From: Fomes fomentarius
Taxonomy: Eukaryota > Basidiomycota > Agaricomycetes > Polyporales > Polyporaceae
Assembly (NCBI GenBank): GCA_022606135.1
Contig: JABYQN010000016.1
Coordinates: 248,001-312,000 of the forward strand
DNA: 64,000 nucleotides
Direction: 5' to 3'
Shown in pieces: positions 35,791-47,082 of the stretch. The notes beneath the pieces are model-generated. The model was not told the origin of the DNA. It did not search any database and worked only from the letters and a program-made list of their open reading frames with translations. The translations under genes were made by a program, and so were the position numbers. The first letter of the stretch is position 1, and the number at the start of each line of letters is the position of its first letter.

Positions 35791-38076
35791 CCTGACGATC
35801 TATCCAGCGAACGATAGTTATCGCAAGACGATCTCGATTTCTCTATCTCTCGCACTACGTCTACATATACTACGTACTCGTGTGGTACCTCAGCAGCCCC
35901 TCAGTCCCTTTTGTGTTGTTCTTTGACCCTTCCAATCTCCCAGACCTCGCCATACGGTACTGATACCCAACTCGTGCTGTACATGGCGACTACAATCACA
36001 CTCAATCGTATCCCGTACACGCTCCGAGCTCTACTACCTATCGTAAGTTGGACGCCGCCAGCGCAATTCGACACTATTTGGGCGACCAAAGGCGCCACAG
36101 GTTGAGAGGACGAACGCGCTGCCCCATCCCGACACACCAAGTGTAGGATGATCGGAGACGAAAGATGAAGTCCAGCGAAGCTCCGATCGCTCCAAGGTGT
36201 AGTCGGTTGTGCGGACATGAGGCGAGATGGTGGTGACATGAGGGATCTAGCGGGCAATTCCGACGTCCCGCCGACTTCAGAAAATGAGTTTCCGTGCCGT
36301 GGTTCAGCCCATCACAGCGTCCAGGGTATGGCACAGACACGCTGAACAGTGTAAGTGTGTTCAATTCGCGGCACGTGGGTCATGAGCGATAACGAAACCG
36401 GAGCTGTGGTAGCCGAGCGATGTATGAAGTCCGAAACAAGTTCCACCGTCCGAAGCGGCTCGTATTCCGGGCTTCGCAGGATATCATCGACGGTCATCGA
36501 CGGCCTCAGAGAGAAAGGTGGACCTACCTCATCGCAGCAAAAGTGCGCTGAGACCGTGCCTGTGTTTCCTCACGACAAGGCCCACAATCGATCAGATGGG
36601 TGAACGGCAGGCTGAGGGTGAGGGGACCACCTGCATCCGTCTCTACTGGATCCGATCGTGCTGATCTCCAAATGCGCCGTTGTTGCATGAGGCAGTGGAC
36701 TGGAAGCACAACTCCATGGAGTCGCCGACATTTCAAAACGTTGACTCAACTCACAAATTTTAGATGGCCACATTTCCGCCATGCGAGGTGTCCGAGACTT
36801 CCTCACAGCTCCACTCTCTGGGCGGCGGGGGCACTGGACTCGGATTTTGGGAAACCAGGGTCAGTCAGTGCCATCGTGAGGCTCAGATGTATAGTATGAT
36901 AGAGTGAAGAGTTAACATACCGAACAGCGGGACGTTCACAACGGGGGACGATAATCTTGTCACACTGATGAAGTCGACAGAAGCGTTAGGACTTCCGACG
37001 AGGAACCATGATGGAGTCGCTGACTGAATGGACCACGAAGTTGATTACGAGCGCCGCAGTGTGCTGTCCGCACATTATTGTGCTCCTGTTGCGTCCGCAG
37101 AGCGGCAAAGCGAGGCCGTGGAGCGTAGGCAGATCTCTAAGCACGTCTGATACTATCGTGTGGGCCATGAACTGTCCTGAGCCATTATCAGCAATCGCAC
37201 GGGTAAAGGAGCCATAAACGCATGCCCCGAACACCCTTGAAAGGGCTGATGTACGCACAGAAGATAGACTCTGAGTTCTTGCACCGTGTCCTTCTAGCTG
37301 AGGGTTATTTGCGGCAGCAGAATCGGAGACCAGATTATGTAGTATGCCCAGACATTGGACGGGCGGACTGACAAGCAGGATAGATGGTACAAGACGATGT
37401 AGCGGCAAGCAAAAACAGACAGTGGCTAGACGCAGCATTGACCGAGTCAGAGATCCACAGATCTCGTGTTGTCGATGCGACGGCCGTATTACAGTACTCA
37501 CCAGTTTCTGTGTCCCCTAGCAACCTCTGTATCCCCGCCTCAATATGACGAGTCACAGTAAGTGATAGGGCTTCGTTTCATGACCACGGATGATGGAGAT
37601 TGCGATCAAGTACGTAGGTAGATGAGAGAGCTTGAGAAGGCCTTAGGATGGCATGGGACGTCTCCTAGGAGGAGTAGGCTTGGCGGCAAGGGTCAGAGCT
37701 GAGAAAACCGCAGGGACTGAGGGAGTCAACTAGCGCGCATATGACAATTCTCACGCCACACGTGTCATTGCGTCATAGCCCAGCCGCTTGACTGGGACTC
37801 GGAAGCCGCGGCGCACGCGCACAGAATTCGGACGAGTATCTCCCTCCTTCACTTACTGCCCTCGAATCAGCTCCTGTATAACACGGGCCATGACTCTCAA
37901 AAGACCGGATGGAGAGGTTGAAGGTGAGCGCAACGATCACCGTCGTGCCGGCGTTGTGTATTGAAATCATAGTGATCGAAATGGAATAACTGTGTATTGG
38001 GTATTTACGATGCTGAAAACATGCGGAATACACAGAATGCCCAGTTGTTCGGAATATGTGAACTCCTCGACGTCTC
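35791..38076. other. Right part of block B and flank, no gene seen
   Basis: Patches at 36000-36200 and 36900-37400 resemble 25500-25700 and 26200-26690. No frame is shared between the copies, so the open frames here look accidental. Confidence 0.5.
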
Positions 38077-38580
38077 TCACACCCTTCTGCGGTGGCTCTT
38101 CCGCGACGATACAATCGGCGGAGTCAGGGTTCGACCTGTAGCCCTCGTGTGGACTCTGTGGGTGTGCCTTCGCGGAGGTGGTGGCGGTAGGTACAGGTGT
38201 GCCGTGTCAACGCGAATCGCCTCCACGAATGATTCTATGAACGAAGGTAAGCAGCCGTGGCCAGTCGTACACCGTACAGATGCAACATGGTACTCACTGA
38301 GCATCCGCGAAGCACCGCGCTTTGCCTGCTTGTACGCCGGCGGCTTGGACGGCGGGTATCTAAAGCGGACGGCGTCTTCCTCGGAGAAGCTGACACGAAG
38401 TTTCGTGTGAGATGGCGGTGTGTCCGAGTCCAAGCTGGCCGCGGACAGCCCACCGGGGGCCGTGTACGTGGTGAGAATGGACCGGGGTGGCGCTTGGGTG
38501 TATTGCGCAGAGTTGCTGGACACGGAAGAGTTCGTGGACGATACGGAGAGTCGCTGCCACAAGCTGCGCGGGTAGGACAT
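38077..38580 (-). CDS. Small Ser-rich protein of unknown function
   Basis: Two exons, 38580-38298 and 38234-38077, with a 63-base intron, give 146 residues. The ATG at 38580 starts MSYPRSLWQRLS, and a TATA box (TATAAGTA, 38773-38766) lies about 190 bases upstream. Ser-rich and Pro-rich runs are followed by VSFSEEDAVRF and YPPSKPPAYKQAKRG. The C-terminus is basic, with a proline run and HTHRVHTR. There is no signal peptide, membrane helix or known domain. The intron is also open, so the unspliced frame would give a slightly longer protein. I do not recognise the family, and the promoter and clean splice sites are the main support. Confidence 0.5.
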   Translation of the reverse strand: MSYPRSLWQRLSVSSTNSSVSSNSAQYTQAPPRSILTTYTAPGGLSAASLDSDTPPSHTKLRVSFSEEDAVRFRYPPSKPPAYKQAKRGASRMLSEYHVASVRCTTGHGCLPSFIESFVEAIRVDTAHLYLPPPPPRRHTHRVHTRATGRTLTPPIVSSRKSHRRRV

Positions 38581-38765
38581 GGTGGAGGACACCTATGGGT
38601 GAAGAGAGGGATACGGGCGGAGAGATGTCGTGAAGAGGTCGCACGGCGCACAGCGCACGGAACGACGGAGTGAACGCAAAGGCGAAGATGTAGCTGAGGT
38701 GTGAAATGAGGGTACGCCAGGTGACGAGGGGGACTTAGGTGCCTCTACGTCGTGCTAACCCCGTC

Positions 38766-38773
38766 TACTTATA
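38766..38773 (-). promoter_or_regulatory. TATA box of the small unknown gene
   Basis: The minus strand reads TATAAGTA about 190 bases before the ATG at 38580. Confidence 0.4.
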
Positions 38774-39559
38774 CATATCACAGTATGCCTGCACAGCCAT
38801 CTAGGATGGGACTGGCACCTTGCATACTGCAGCGGGACTCCTAGCTGTCATATCCCAGTTCGACACGTCGTACCGATGGTAGGATTGAGGATGGGGAAGG
38901 CCGCTGCGCGGTAAGATTTCAGATTAACCCAGAGAATGTGCGAGGAGCCAGACCCAGAACGTCGGATAAACATATGCGGGCTGGTCGGATACGCAAGAAA
39001 CAGCTTAGTGTCGGAACGAGAGGCGGATCGATACCCCTGTCTTGCCAAGTTGCTGGCATCCGTGTCGGACCGTCGTAGTCTCGGCCGCATTGGGCTTTGT
39101 GATGTGGAGCGGATTGAAACCAGCTAGGGATTTCTTGCACTGAACGTTGAAGAGAAACAACGTCAGCCACCGGATCTCGTGTGCGTTAAACGGTGTGCTG
39201 CTACTACGCCACTTCCTGGCGCTAGTCTACTATATGCTGGCGCTTACTGATATATGGTTGCAGCAGCGGCTGGCATGTTGCGGTCGAGTTCAATGAAACT
39301 TGCACGCCCGTCTCGAGGTCAGCTCTCTGGTATCTCGAGCACAGTGGTCTAATGTCAGGTCCTTCGAACACACTGTCCGCATCTCTTGTAGATGCCACTT
39401 CTTTCAGTATTCAACGAGTCACGACTGAGTCCCGGCGTCTTTGTGATATGATCATGTATCTCTGTTTTCTGTAACATGCTGACCAACTCAGATAATGTAG
39501 GTAGCCTGAGGCTTGCTGTTATAGACACGGTGCCCCTCGAGGCGGAGATAGCGAAGTAA
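38774..39559. other. Intergenic, no gene seen
   Basis: No domain, repeat or splice structure recognised on either strand. Confidence 0.45.
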
Positions 39560-39840
39560 AAGGAGGACTGTCAGGAGCGTTGTAGGCGAGCGTTCTCTCC
39601 TGATACTGACAGGATCATGGAGGAGCTTGGAAATACGCCGATAAACCAAGAATGGCGCCTCCACCGCAGTATTGCCTGGGTTCTCCAAGAGCAAAACTGT
39701 CCTGCGGATGACATCCTCACTGCTGGAAGCAAAGGAGAAACGTTCCAAAACTGTAATTTGGCCGGATCGTTCATGTTCACATTCGTCTTCACTTCATCTC
39801 CCCTCAGTCTGCTGCCTTGGTATACACAGATCATCGTTTA
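39560..39840 (+). pseudogene. C-terminal relic of a HET-family gene
   Basis: The plus strand reads MEELGNTPINQEWRLHRS, then AWVLQEQNCPADDILT and FMFTFVFTSSPLS. HET protein 2 has the matching order of HEWHVNHN, WLPQEHACPADHVLTWPG and FTFTLVFTPSLL. An in-frame stop lies just upstream, there is no HET domain, and similarity fades after 39840. It resembles copy 2 more than copies 3 and 4. It is a dead tail, about 22 kb from its nearest intact relative. Confidence 0.75.
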
Positions 39841-41249
39841 TAATGTTCACAACTTCCACGATACACATCTACAACAAAGACAAATCCCCCATCCTCACGC
39901 CTTCCTTTGTCTACCGGGTGTTATCAGACGTGGACGAGGGGAGGAGCGGGAACATACCTGCGCGTATTGGCCCGTCAGAGCCTGATGCTGTCGACATCTT
40001 GCTTGAGCTGACAACCTGCAAAAGCAATGACGTCCATGTCGCATGTCGAGTCGAAGGGCTTCCTGTGAAACGTGGATACGAGATCATCAGCCGCAGTTTT
40101 ATTCTAACGCGTCGCGACAACATCACGAAGAGAAGGGTATCGAATCGAGTCGTCTGTCGCCGCTTGCGGAACTCGTATTAGGGCTGTACCGGCCGCCGTC
40201 GAGACAGCGGCCAATACATCGAAGATGTACAGTGCCGTCATGCCCAAAAGGCTATACAGCATGCCCACCCCCCGCCAGGGGACGCCCAGCCGCACACAGG
40301 AGGCATGTGAGAGCCGCCGATAGGCACGCCGATGCGCACCCTCGTACGGCTCGTTTCTGGTCCGCCAAGACGGCCCCTCGATGACAGAGGTCTACCGTGT
40401 CGAACGCGACTCCATGCCACTCAAAGGAGGAGAAAGGTGGAAAGGAAAGCTGTTCTGTCGAGGGAGTGGTGAGCACGACAAAGCTTCACAGGAATGAATG
40501 ACCATCTTCCTTGTGGGTCCCGAGGACCACGTTGGAGAGGGAGGGGAGAAGGTGGTTTGGGTGAGAGAGAGGATGCACGGAAATAATCGCCCACAAGGCT
40601 GACCTCATACATGTTGTGTCAGGGGCTGTAACCCTGGCGTGGGGCTACACTGCCGATCATCACACTCTAGTAGCGCTCCCGAATTAGCTTATACTGTTGC
40701 TCTCTGCCGCAACGAGGTATGTTCTCCATTGTCTGTAGCTCTCTAGTTCATCCTTCCGCAACGCAGTTTGATCCTATTATGGCCTCCGTGTGATTCAGTG
40801 AGGCCAAGGGGCTCGTTTCAGGGGTGTTGTCAGCCGCAACTTATACCTAGACTGACTAGTAATCCTCTCAGGTGTCGTCATCATCGGAACCGAGATTGGG
40901 AATGAAATACTCTTTCAGGATGCTTTCCCGATCACCGTCGGCTCACTCCTGTCCAACGGATTTCCCTGGCACGCTGCATCTCGCTGAAACCACAGACAGT
41001 GAGCAGACTGCACGACGAGGTTCTTGGCCTTCGTGGGGGTCCATAAACTCCGTGCTGTACGAGGCAGACGGGAGATCGCATAATCGACCCTTGATCCTAC
41101 TCGAATGATATCTTGAAGAATACATCTTCTATGTCATCATTGCGTACGCTCCTAGCTCGACATCTCCGCCGCCGCTCCAGCTAGGTCTTCATCGAGCATC
41201 AATTGCACGAGCCCTTATTGATTCACCAGCGTCGTGGTGCAGCACTTCC
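39841..41249. other. Intergenic, no gene seen
   Basis: Open frames at 39672-40181 and 40872-41108 show no family. The last 50 bases are the 3' flank of the MYND gene, duplicated near 17600. Confidence 0.45.
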
Positions 41250-42548
41250 TCATTTCATCGCCCCCCTTCTCACGCCCGTTTGTCGTGGTCTCTCGGTCCC
41301 AGCTTTATCCCGTATCCAGCGCAAGACCGCAGGTGTGAGGTTCCGCGACTCGACCCGCACCATCCCTTGGCCTGGGACGTCGATCTCAATGGCATGCTCG
41401 GGCCCCTCGAAACCTGGGTCAGGTATCTCCGGCTCACGCTCGATGGTATTCGACAAGTCGGAGTCCGCAGTCAGTCTGGGTGCGCCATCGACCGGTGGAG
41501 GAGGGGGTCCGTCGGCGGTGAGCTCTGCGTCCAGCTTGCAGAATGGCTTGTGCGCTCTCCAATCCTGATGTACATGCCACTTTATGAGTGAGCGAGTATA
41601 CGTATGATAGCAGTCCGGGGCACACCTTCCTCTGACACTCCTTGCTGCAATAGTGCGGCTTGCGCTCCATGGGACAGCGTCCCGCGCAACGCATCAGCGC
41701 CTTCTTTTGGTTCGCCGCGATCTCGCAACCCGGCGTAGCACAGACATAGGCGTTCGGTGCGCGAGCGACTTTGGCGGCTTTCTTTCGCTGCTCCTCTGCC
41801 CATTCCTTCGTGCGCGCCTCTTCTGCGCGCCAGAGGTGCTTCAGTGGACCATATCGCGCGCTCCGCTTGAGATCGACGCCATCACGCTTGCCGAGGTGCA
41901 GGATGTATGACGCGGTGTGTAGCACTGTTGGGCTGATGAGACCGAGCTCAGCTGAGGCGTCGGCGTAGATCGCGCCGATGTAGAGGAGGTCGTTCGAGAG
42001 GTTGTCATCCGGAGTACGCGTGGGGAGGAGGTGGCGCGAGGAGAGCGTCGGATCGCGCTCTACCGCATCGCCAGTGCACGCACGATGATGGAGCTCAAAA
42101 TACGCGTAGGCGAGGCAGGAGTATGCCCGTGCGAGGAGAGAGCGCGAGACCTTGGGCACGGCGGATTCGTGGTTCGCGTCTGTGATCATCTCCCAGATGA
42201 AGAGCGCGCGGTCGATGTTGGGCTCTCGTACGGAGCAGCCTGAATAGTACCTGTACCGCCATGGTCAAATCTAGATGATATCGAGACCAATGAGTGGGAT
42301 TGATACTAAACTCACCGGAGGCCGATATCGAGGACTTTCTCGCCATCTCCCGCATCCATTCCTGGCAGAAGACTCACGAAAGGGTATCGGGTGAGGTGTG
42401 TTGAGCATTTGACGAATTGATCCTTGAGATCTGTCGTGTTATTGTAGTCGTAGAGGGCGGCGTGGCGGATACGGACAAGGACATCCTCGTTCTCGTAGAA
42501 CGGGACGTCGTCAGGCATGGCCAAGGTCAAGTGTTGAAGTGTTCGCAT
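41250..42548 (-). CDS. MYND zinc-finger protein
   Basis: Three exons, 42548-42316, 42250-41626 and 41564-41250, encode 390 residues. The introns are 65 and 61 bases and keep frame. The MYND finger spans the second intron: Cys248, Cys253, Cys266, Cys270, Cys279 and Cys283, then DWRAHKPFC giving His291 and Cys295. MYND fingers bind proline-rich partners and act in protein-protein contacts. The N-terminal 240 residues are helical-looking with Ala-rich and charged stretches (CLAYAYFELHHR, YGPLKHLW, RTKEWAEEQRKKAAK), as in basidiomycete MYND proteins with Sel1/TPR-like repeats, though I cannot count repeats surely. The ATG at 42548 was chosen because a TATATAT box lies about 130 bases upstream, inside the longer open frame. 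The gene is intact, and its 3' end is duplicated at 17623. Confidence 0.88.
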
Positions 42549-42675
42549 ATTTTGGAGCTTTGTGGTTAAGGGGTAGAAATCGTCCCGACTAGGTTGAGCT
42601 GAGAGTGAACGGACGACGAACCCACCCGTAACACGCCTGGTCTCGGACTCAGCTTGAGGTGGTAGCGTGACTGGG

Positions 42676-42685
42676 CTATATATCC
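42676..42685 (-). promoter_or_regulatory. TATA box of the MYND gene
   Basis: The minus strand reads GGATATATAG. It lies inside an open stretch upstream of the chosen ATG and argues against a start further upstream. Confidence 0.5.
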
Positions 42686-43816
42686 AGTCACGTCCACGTG
42701 CGCGCGTCACAACGCGCCGCGCGCTCTGTCACTGGTTCTCTTGTCAAGGAATCTCCACGACTTTGGCCCTGGGACCGTATTGATGTCTGTGCCCATGACT
42801 TCTGAGGTGTCTGCTGGGATTGACCGGGGCCACGCAATCTCTCCGTTTCCTTGCGAACCTTCAAGACACGCCGGACGACGGACAAGTTTCGGTACGTTAT
42901 TGCTTTTTCGCGACGTTTTGCGACATCTTGGTTCTTCCCGAATCCTGTCCCAGATCCCATCGCTCATAGAGGACAATGTGTTATTGCTTGCCTCGTGTCC
43001 TGTAGCTCTATGCGACGCTAACATGATATCACCCAGGTACATGACGTCTCCTTACTCGCAAATATCTAGGTGTAGACGGACCAATACAGTCGAGTGATCC
43101 ATGCCACTGATCCTACTAATCGACGAGTCGGGATCACTGAATGCCGCCACGAGGACAGTCAAGTTCACCCTCCCTCTTCAAGTTTGCACCGATTGACGGG
43201 CCGGTTTCACGGACTGAACGCCCTGTACATCGTGCATGAGATCATGCCACCATTCACTGTGAGTGCATTTATTCGAAGTGTATTCATTATTCTAATCTCA
43301 CTGAGCCTCATGGACTCGCACCGACAGCTATCGTCTACTCCACGATTGAACAATGCACGCAGACATATGAATGCTTCACGCACTCAAGTCTACAACCGTA
43401 TTCCGTACTCGCACCAGCGTGGGCACCGAGACGCTTGCTGGGACAGACCCCGCCAGCCAATCCTTGGACCCGTCGATGTTCACTGTTAGGTCTGCCAGGG
43501 AAGGGCCACGGAGTCGGACAATATTTTAGGCCCTGAGAGCTCGGAGGAGGAGAATGTACAGCTCGCTCCTCCGAACGGTCGCCTGTATAGGCTCACTTGG
43601 GTCACCCACATATTCATGACGAAGGCAGCGACATGTGAAATGTATATATCTCGTATCAATGACCTGTATCACCAGTCTTCTCGTCCACAACCTTGGATCT
43701 AGGCCATCACCGATGTCCTTGGCGGCCAAGCCCAAGACCGTGATAATATCAATCTATTCATTGGGGCGTCTAATGTCACCATCACAGCGCACCCACCATC
43801 CTCAACATTCACTGCA
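42686..43816. other. Intergenic between divergent genes
   Basis: Divergent promoter region between the MYND gene (minus) and the coiled-coil gene (plus). Frames at 42741-43097 and 43094-43489 have no recognisable content. Confidence 0.45.
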
Positions 43817-45708
43817 ATGGGGCCCAACGCAAGCGAAGAGATCGATAGGCTTAAGTCTCACTTGCAGTTCTATGAGGGCCTGGTTAAAGATCAAGCCGCA
43901 CAGATCGCCTCGTTGAAAGCGGAGGTCGCGTACCTCAAGACTCGGACACGCCGGCAAAAGACGACGCAAGATGGACTCGCCGAACTCGAGGTAGCTCAGG
44001 TATATGCATTGTACACTAAGATTTCCTTGTGCGCGCCTGATACTGTACTATCCAGCCACTACAAGCAGCGGATCCACCAACACCACCGCCCAAAACACCG
44101 GTTGGAACCTCCGATCATCCCTTTGTAGTTGACGACGACTCCGACAAAGAGCAGCAGAATGCTGCCCCCAATAAAGCTCATGTTAGACGTCAAGAAACTG
44201 TAAGTCTTAGCATATCTCGAATGTCCTACTGACCAACGGCTCGAAAATCTCCCCAGCCGTCCCCGAGGAATCTCAAGCGTGATAGTTCCTCTGGTCCAAA
44301 CGATTTCTCGCATGTGATCCCTGCACTGGATGGCGGATATCAATGGTTCGAGCCCAAGGACGATGATAGTCCACGGAAGAAGCCCAAACTCATCTCGCTG
44401 CCGGATGTCGAGGTGTCCCGACTGACTCATCAACTACAAGCGTACCTCGTACCCCAGACACCAAACCAGACAGAAGATATAGGTCAAGCCGGCCCCTCTG
44501 ACACGCGGTACATGTCTCCGCTGTCGTCGGTCCTGTCAACGCCGTCTAGGCCTGGTTCTCCCGTCGAGTACCAAGACCACAACGAGGCCGACGAGTCGTC
44601 TCCTGCATTGGACGCCCTCATCCGCTCGGCGTCGCGAGAGCTATCATACCTGGATGATGCCCCGTCTCAGCAATTGCCGCCGCCCTCATCGGCATATGGG
44701 ATCCCGGTCGCAGAAGCTGAACCGTTTAAGCGTCCCGATCGGACTCTTGTACGGCGCAACGCGTATTCAACGCGGTTTGAGACCGACCGCGGTTACCAGG
44801 TCAGTCCCTCCACATCTGTGTAGATCTCTGGGAGGCGACCATTAACCTCGGAGCATCAGGATCTCTACCCTCCCGCTAGGACACCCGCAGGACCTCAAGC
44901 GTGTTCTTCCAGCTATCCTGCATCGCAGCAAGAAAACCGTCTAGCAGACGCGACACATTATGCAATCAATATCTCCGATCTGGATTTGCTGACAGTGGTC
45001 GTGAATCGGAAGCAAATGGCCAAAATCTTCGGTGGGAAGTCCATCGACATGTGCGTTCAGACTGCCGGACGCAACTTCATCTACCCGAAGGTCCGCATGA
45101 ATCCCCTCTTGCCACGCAGACCAGGCGAACCCGGGCTCCTCTACCGTGCCACTCGCGAGCCTGGTTGGAAGGGTGACGTGCAAACGCTCTTCATCTCGGA
45201 GCGCGACGGCGAGTACAGGTATTGCGGGCAGTATAAGATCACCTTGTCATCTTCGCTGTCTACGGATGAGTACAATGCTCTGTCGGACGAGGTATGTCTC
45301 CTTCTATCGCTGTTCTGTGTCTATCCATGGCTCATACTCCGAATCCACTTAGGTTAAGCGAGAGTGGGCGAAATACATCGCCACCAAGGCCAAGTATAGG
45401 CACTTGTGCGAGCGCGTCATAGCGCGGCTGGGAGAGGATGAACGCGAAGCCCTTGACGAGGAAGCAGCAATGCAACTGCACGCGAAAGAGGTGGCGCTCT
45501 CCGCCGGGATGAAATACAGGCCGAAGGCGAGCGACCGAGAGGTGTCGGTAATCATGGCGGCATATCGGAAGGGAGAGGAGGTGCGTCTCTGATGTGATCT
45601 CCGTCATGGCTCCCCAATTCAATCGTTGTACAGAAGCTGCGCACATGGCGGATGGAGTGTGTAGGTTTTGACGAGGCATTCATGAAAGAGCTCGTGAGCA
45701 AGCTCTAG
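43817..45708 (+). CDS. Coiled-coil protein with conserved C-terminal domain (DUF6697-like)
   Basis: Six exons, 43817-43999, 44056-44199, 44257-44799, 44860-45291, 45353-45580 and 45634-45708, encode 534 residues with all junctions in frame. Residues 8-60 form a heptad-like coiled coil (HLQFYEGLVKDQAAQIASLK), suggesting dimerisation. A long acidic, Pro/Ser-rich linker follows, with a basic KKPK patch that could be a nuclear signal. The C-terminal domain has VVNRKQMAKIFGGKS, FIYPKVRMNPLLPRRPGEPG, GEYRYCGQYKITLS and a terminal WRMECVGFDEAFMKELVSKL. The pattern YxGQY after a Pro/Gly-rich loop recalls the fungal DUF6697 domain, but this assignment is from memory and tentative. The function is unknown. 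A decayed paralogue lies at 50351. Confidence 0.85.
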
Positions 45709-45719
45709 TAGCACCGGGC

Positions 45720-46413
45720 CTCCGCATCACGCCCTCCACTATTTATCTCCTTCCCAATGGCGGTAACGATTGCATGTACAAGGCTTAATCCCACACGTTC
45801 CACACCCGGAAGGACGTCGCTCCGGTGAGTGATGGGTTCAAGTCCATGCCCTCTGAAGAGAGCGTAGTCAGCATGCGAGAGGATAACAAGCACCGCAAAT
45901 TGAGGTACTCCGAGTGGCGGGCATAATCGACAGCGCTGCAGATATGTCCACGTCCGGATGCGCAGTCAGCAGGTACTCCGCGACAAGCTGCGAGAGGTAG
46001 TTGTACGAGACTGTAGTGCGCTCAAACGGAAGTAGCTGATTTCGTTCGCGGAGGATGAGGATATTGCCTGAAAACGCCCAGATATGAGTGAAAGGGACCT
46101 CGCGGGGGCTCTATGGTGCCTACATATCGCGATGAACGAGCATGGTCTGTAGACATGCTTGCCTCAGCCATTATTGACATGCTTCGCCATAATACTGCTC
46201 ACCCATTGAAGTTGTAAGTGATGATCTTGTACCGCTTAGGAGTGGATTCTGCATATGCATCATGGCGGAAGGATATTTCCTTGAGATACCAAACTTCTTC
46301 TATGGACTAGAACCGATTGTCACGATGAGTCGACTCACTGGCAAAGTGTTCTTCCTCACAAACTGCAGCAATTACCCCGTCTTGTAGCGACGGGCGAGAT
46401 GTGATAAGGACGG
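45720..46413 (-). pseudogene. Decayed gene of unknown family
   Basis: The minus strand holds coding-like pieces in consistent order: LITSRPSLQDGVIAA, EVWYLKEISF, KRYKIITYNFNG, then NILILRERNQLLPFE, SYNYLSQLVAEYL and VLVILSHADYALFRGHGLEP. Some pieces are bounded by plausible GT..AG sites, but the junction near 46067 and the stretch near 45900 do not keep frame. I do not know the family and its function is open. It is probably a recently dead gene, tail-to-tail with the coiled-coil gene (12 bases between them). Confidence 0.4.
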
Positions 46414-47082
46414 CGGAGCATAATGCGAATCTCCGGTGAAGATGGTGGGTGGTTAGAGGAGACAAGCGCTAGTACGGCAACCTCGGTCCGTCGGGTAGAT
46501 GGGCGCCTATTGCGTTGGCCCGTCACGATCATCGCCGCTTATGTTGAACCAAAGCCACGTAACGCACCGCAGGATTGCTTTGTTCCAGTCAGTGGTCGTA
46601 ACATCATTGGCGTTTCTCATTGCTGGTGTTAAAGCGTGAAACAGGTGGGGAAGTTTCCTAGCTTCTGAATAAAGAAACATTACTAATCACGCTCTGGTGG
46701 AGTAGCTTTGATATATAAAGGTAACTCGTTGGGCTCAGGCGTTACCGTACGCCTAGTTTCACACAGATCGTCGCCATATACAGTTGCATTAACAAGGTCT
46801 TCAAATCCCACTGCTATGAATCTGCCTTTGATTGGCTCTGGAATGTGCTACACTGGAAGTTGCCAATATGAGGCGGATCTTCATATCAATACGCTAGATC
46901 TGGGAGTCTGCGACAGCCGGCGCGCACAGACCGGTGAGTCTAGAAGCGCATTCAAGCCCAGCGCGGCGACCTGCACCGCGTGTTGGGGCCCGTGTTCTTT
47001 GCTGATGTGATGAGCGCTTGTCAACAGACCCATTGTTCAACACGACCACGTTCGACTTGCAGCTCCACACCTCTCCTATCAA
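46414..47082. other. Upstream region of the FunK1 gene
   Basis: A TATA-like run ATATATAAAG at 46711-46720 lies about 370 bases before the kinase ATG, so an untranslated or additional first exon may be hidden here. No other gene is seen. Confidence 0.45.

Larger units (their letters stand above)
29430..37420 (+). repeat. Segmental duplication block B
   Basis: Collinear with block A (17830-26700). It lacks the phosphatase tail and inverted HET fragment present in A, and lacks the TIR element that lies just right of A. The only confident gene in it is HET gene 4. The remainder matches A in patches, and neither copy keeps an open frame there. Confidence 0.75.

Noticed and set aside
39672..40181. 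169-codon frame after the HET relic
   Set aside because: Not shared with any HET copy, and no family recognised.
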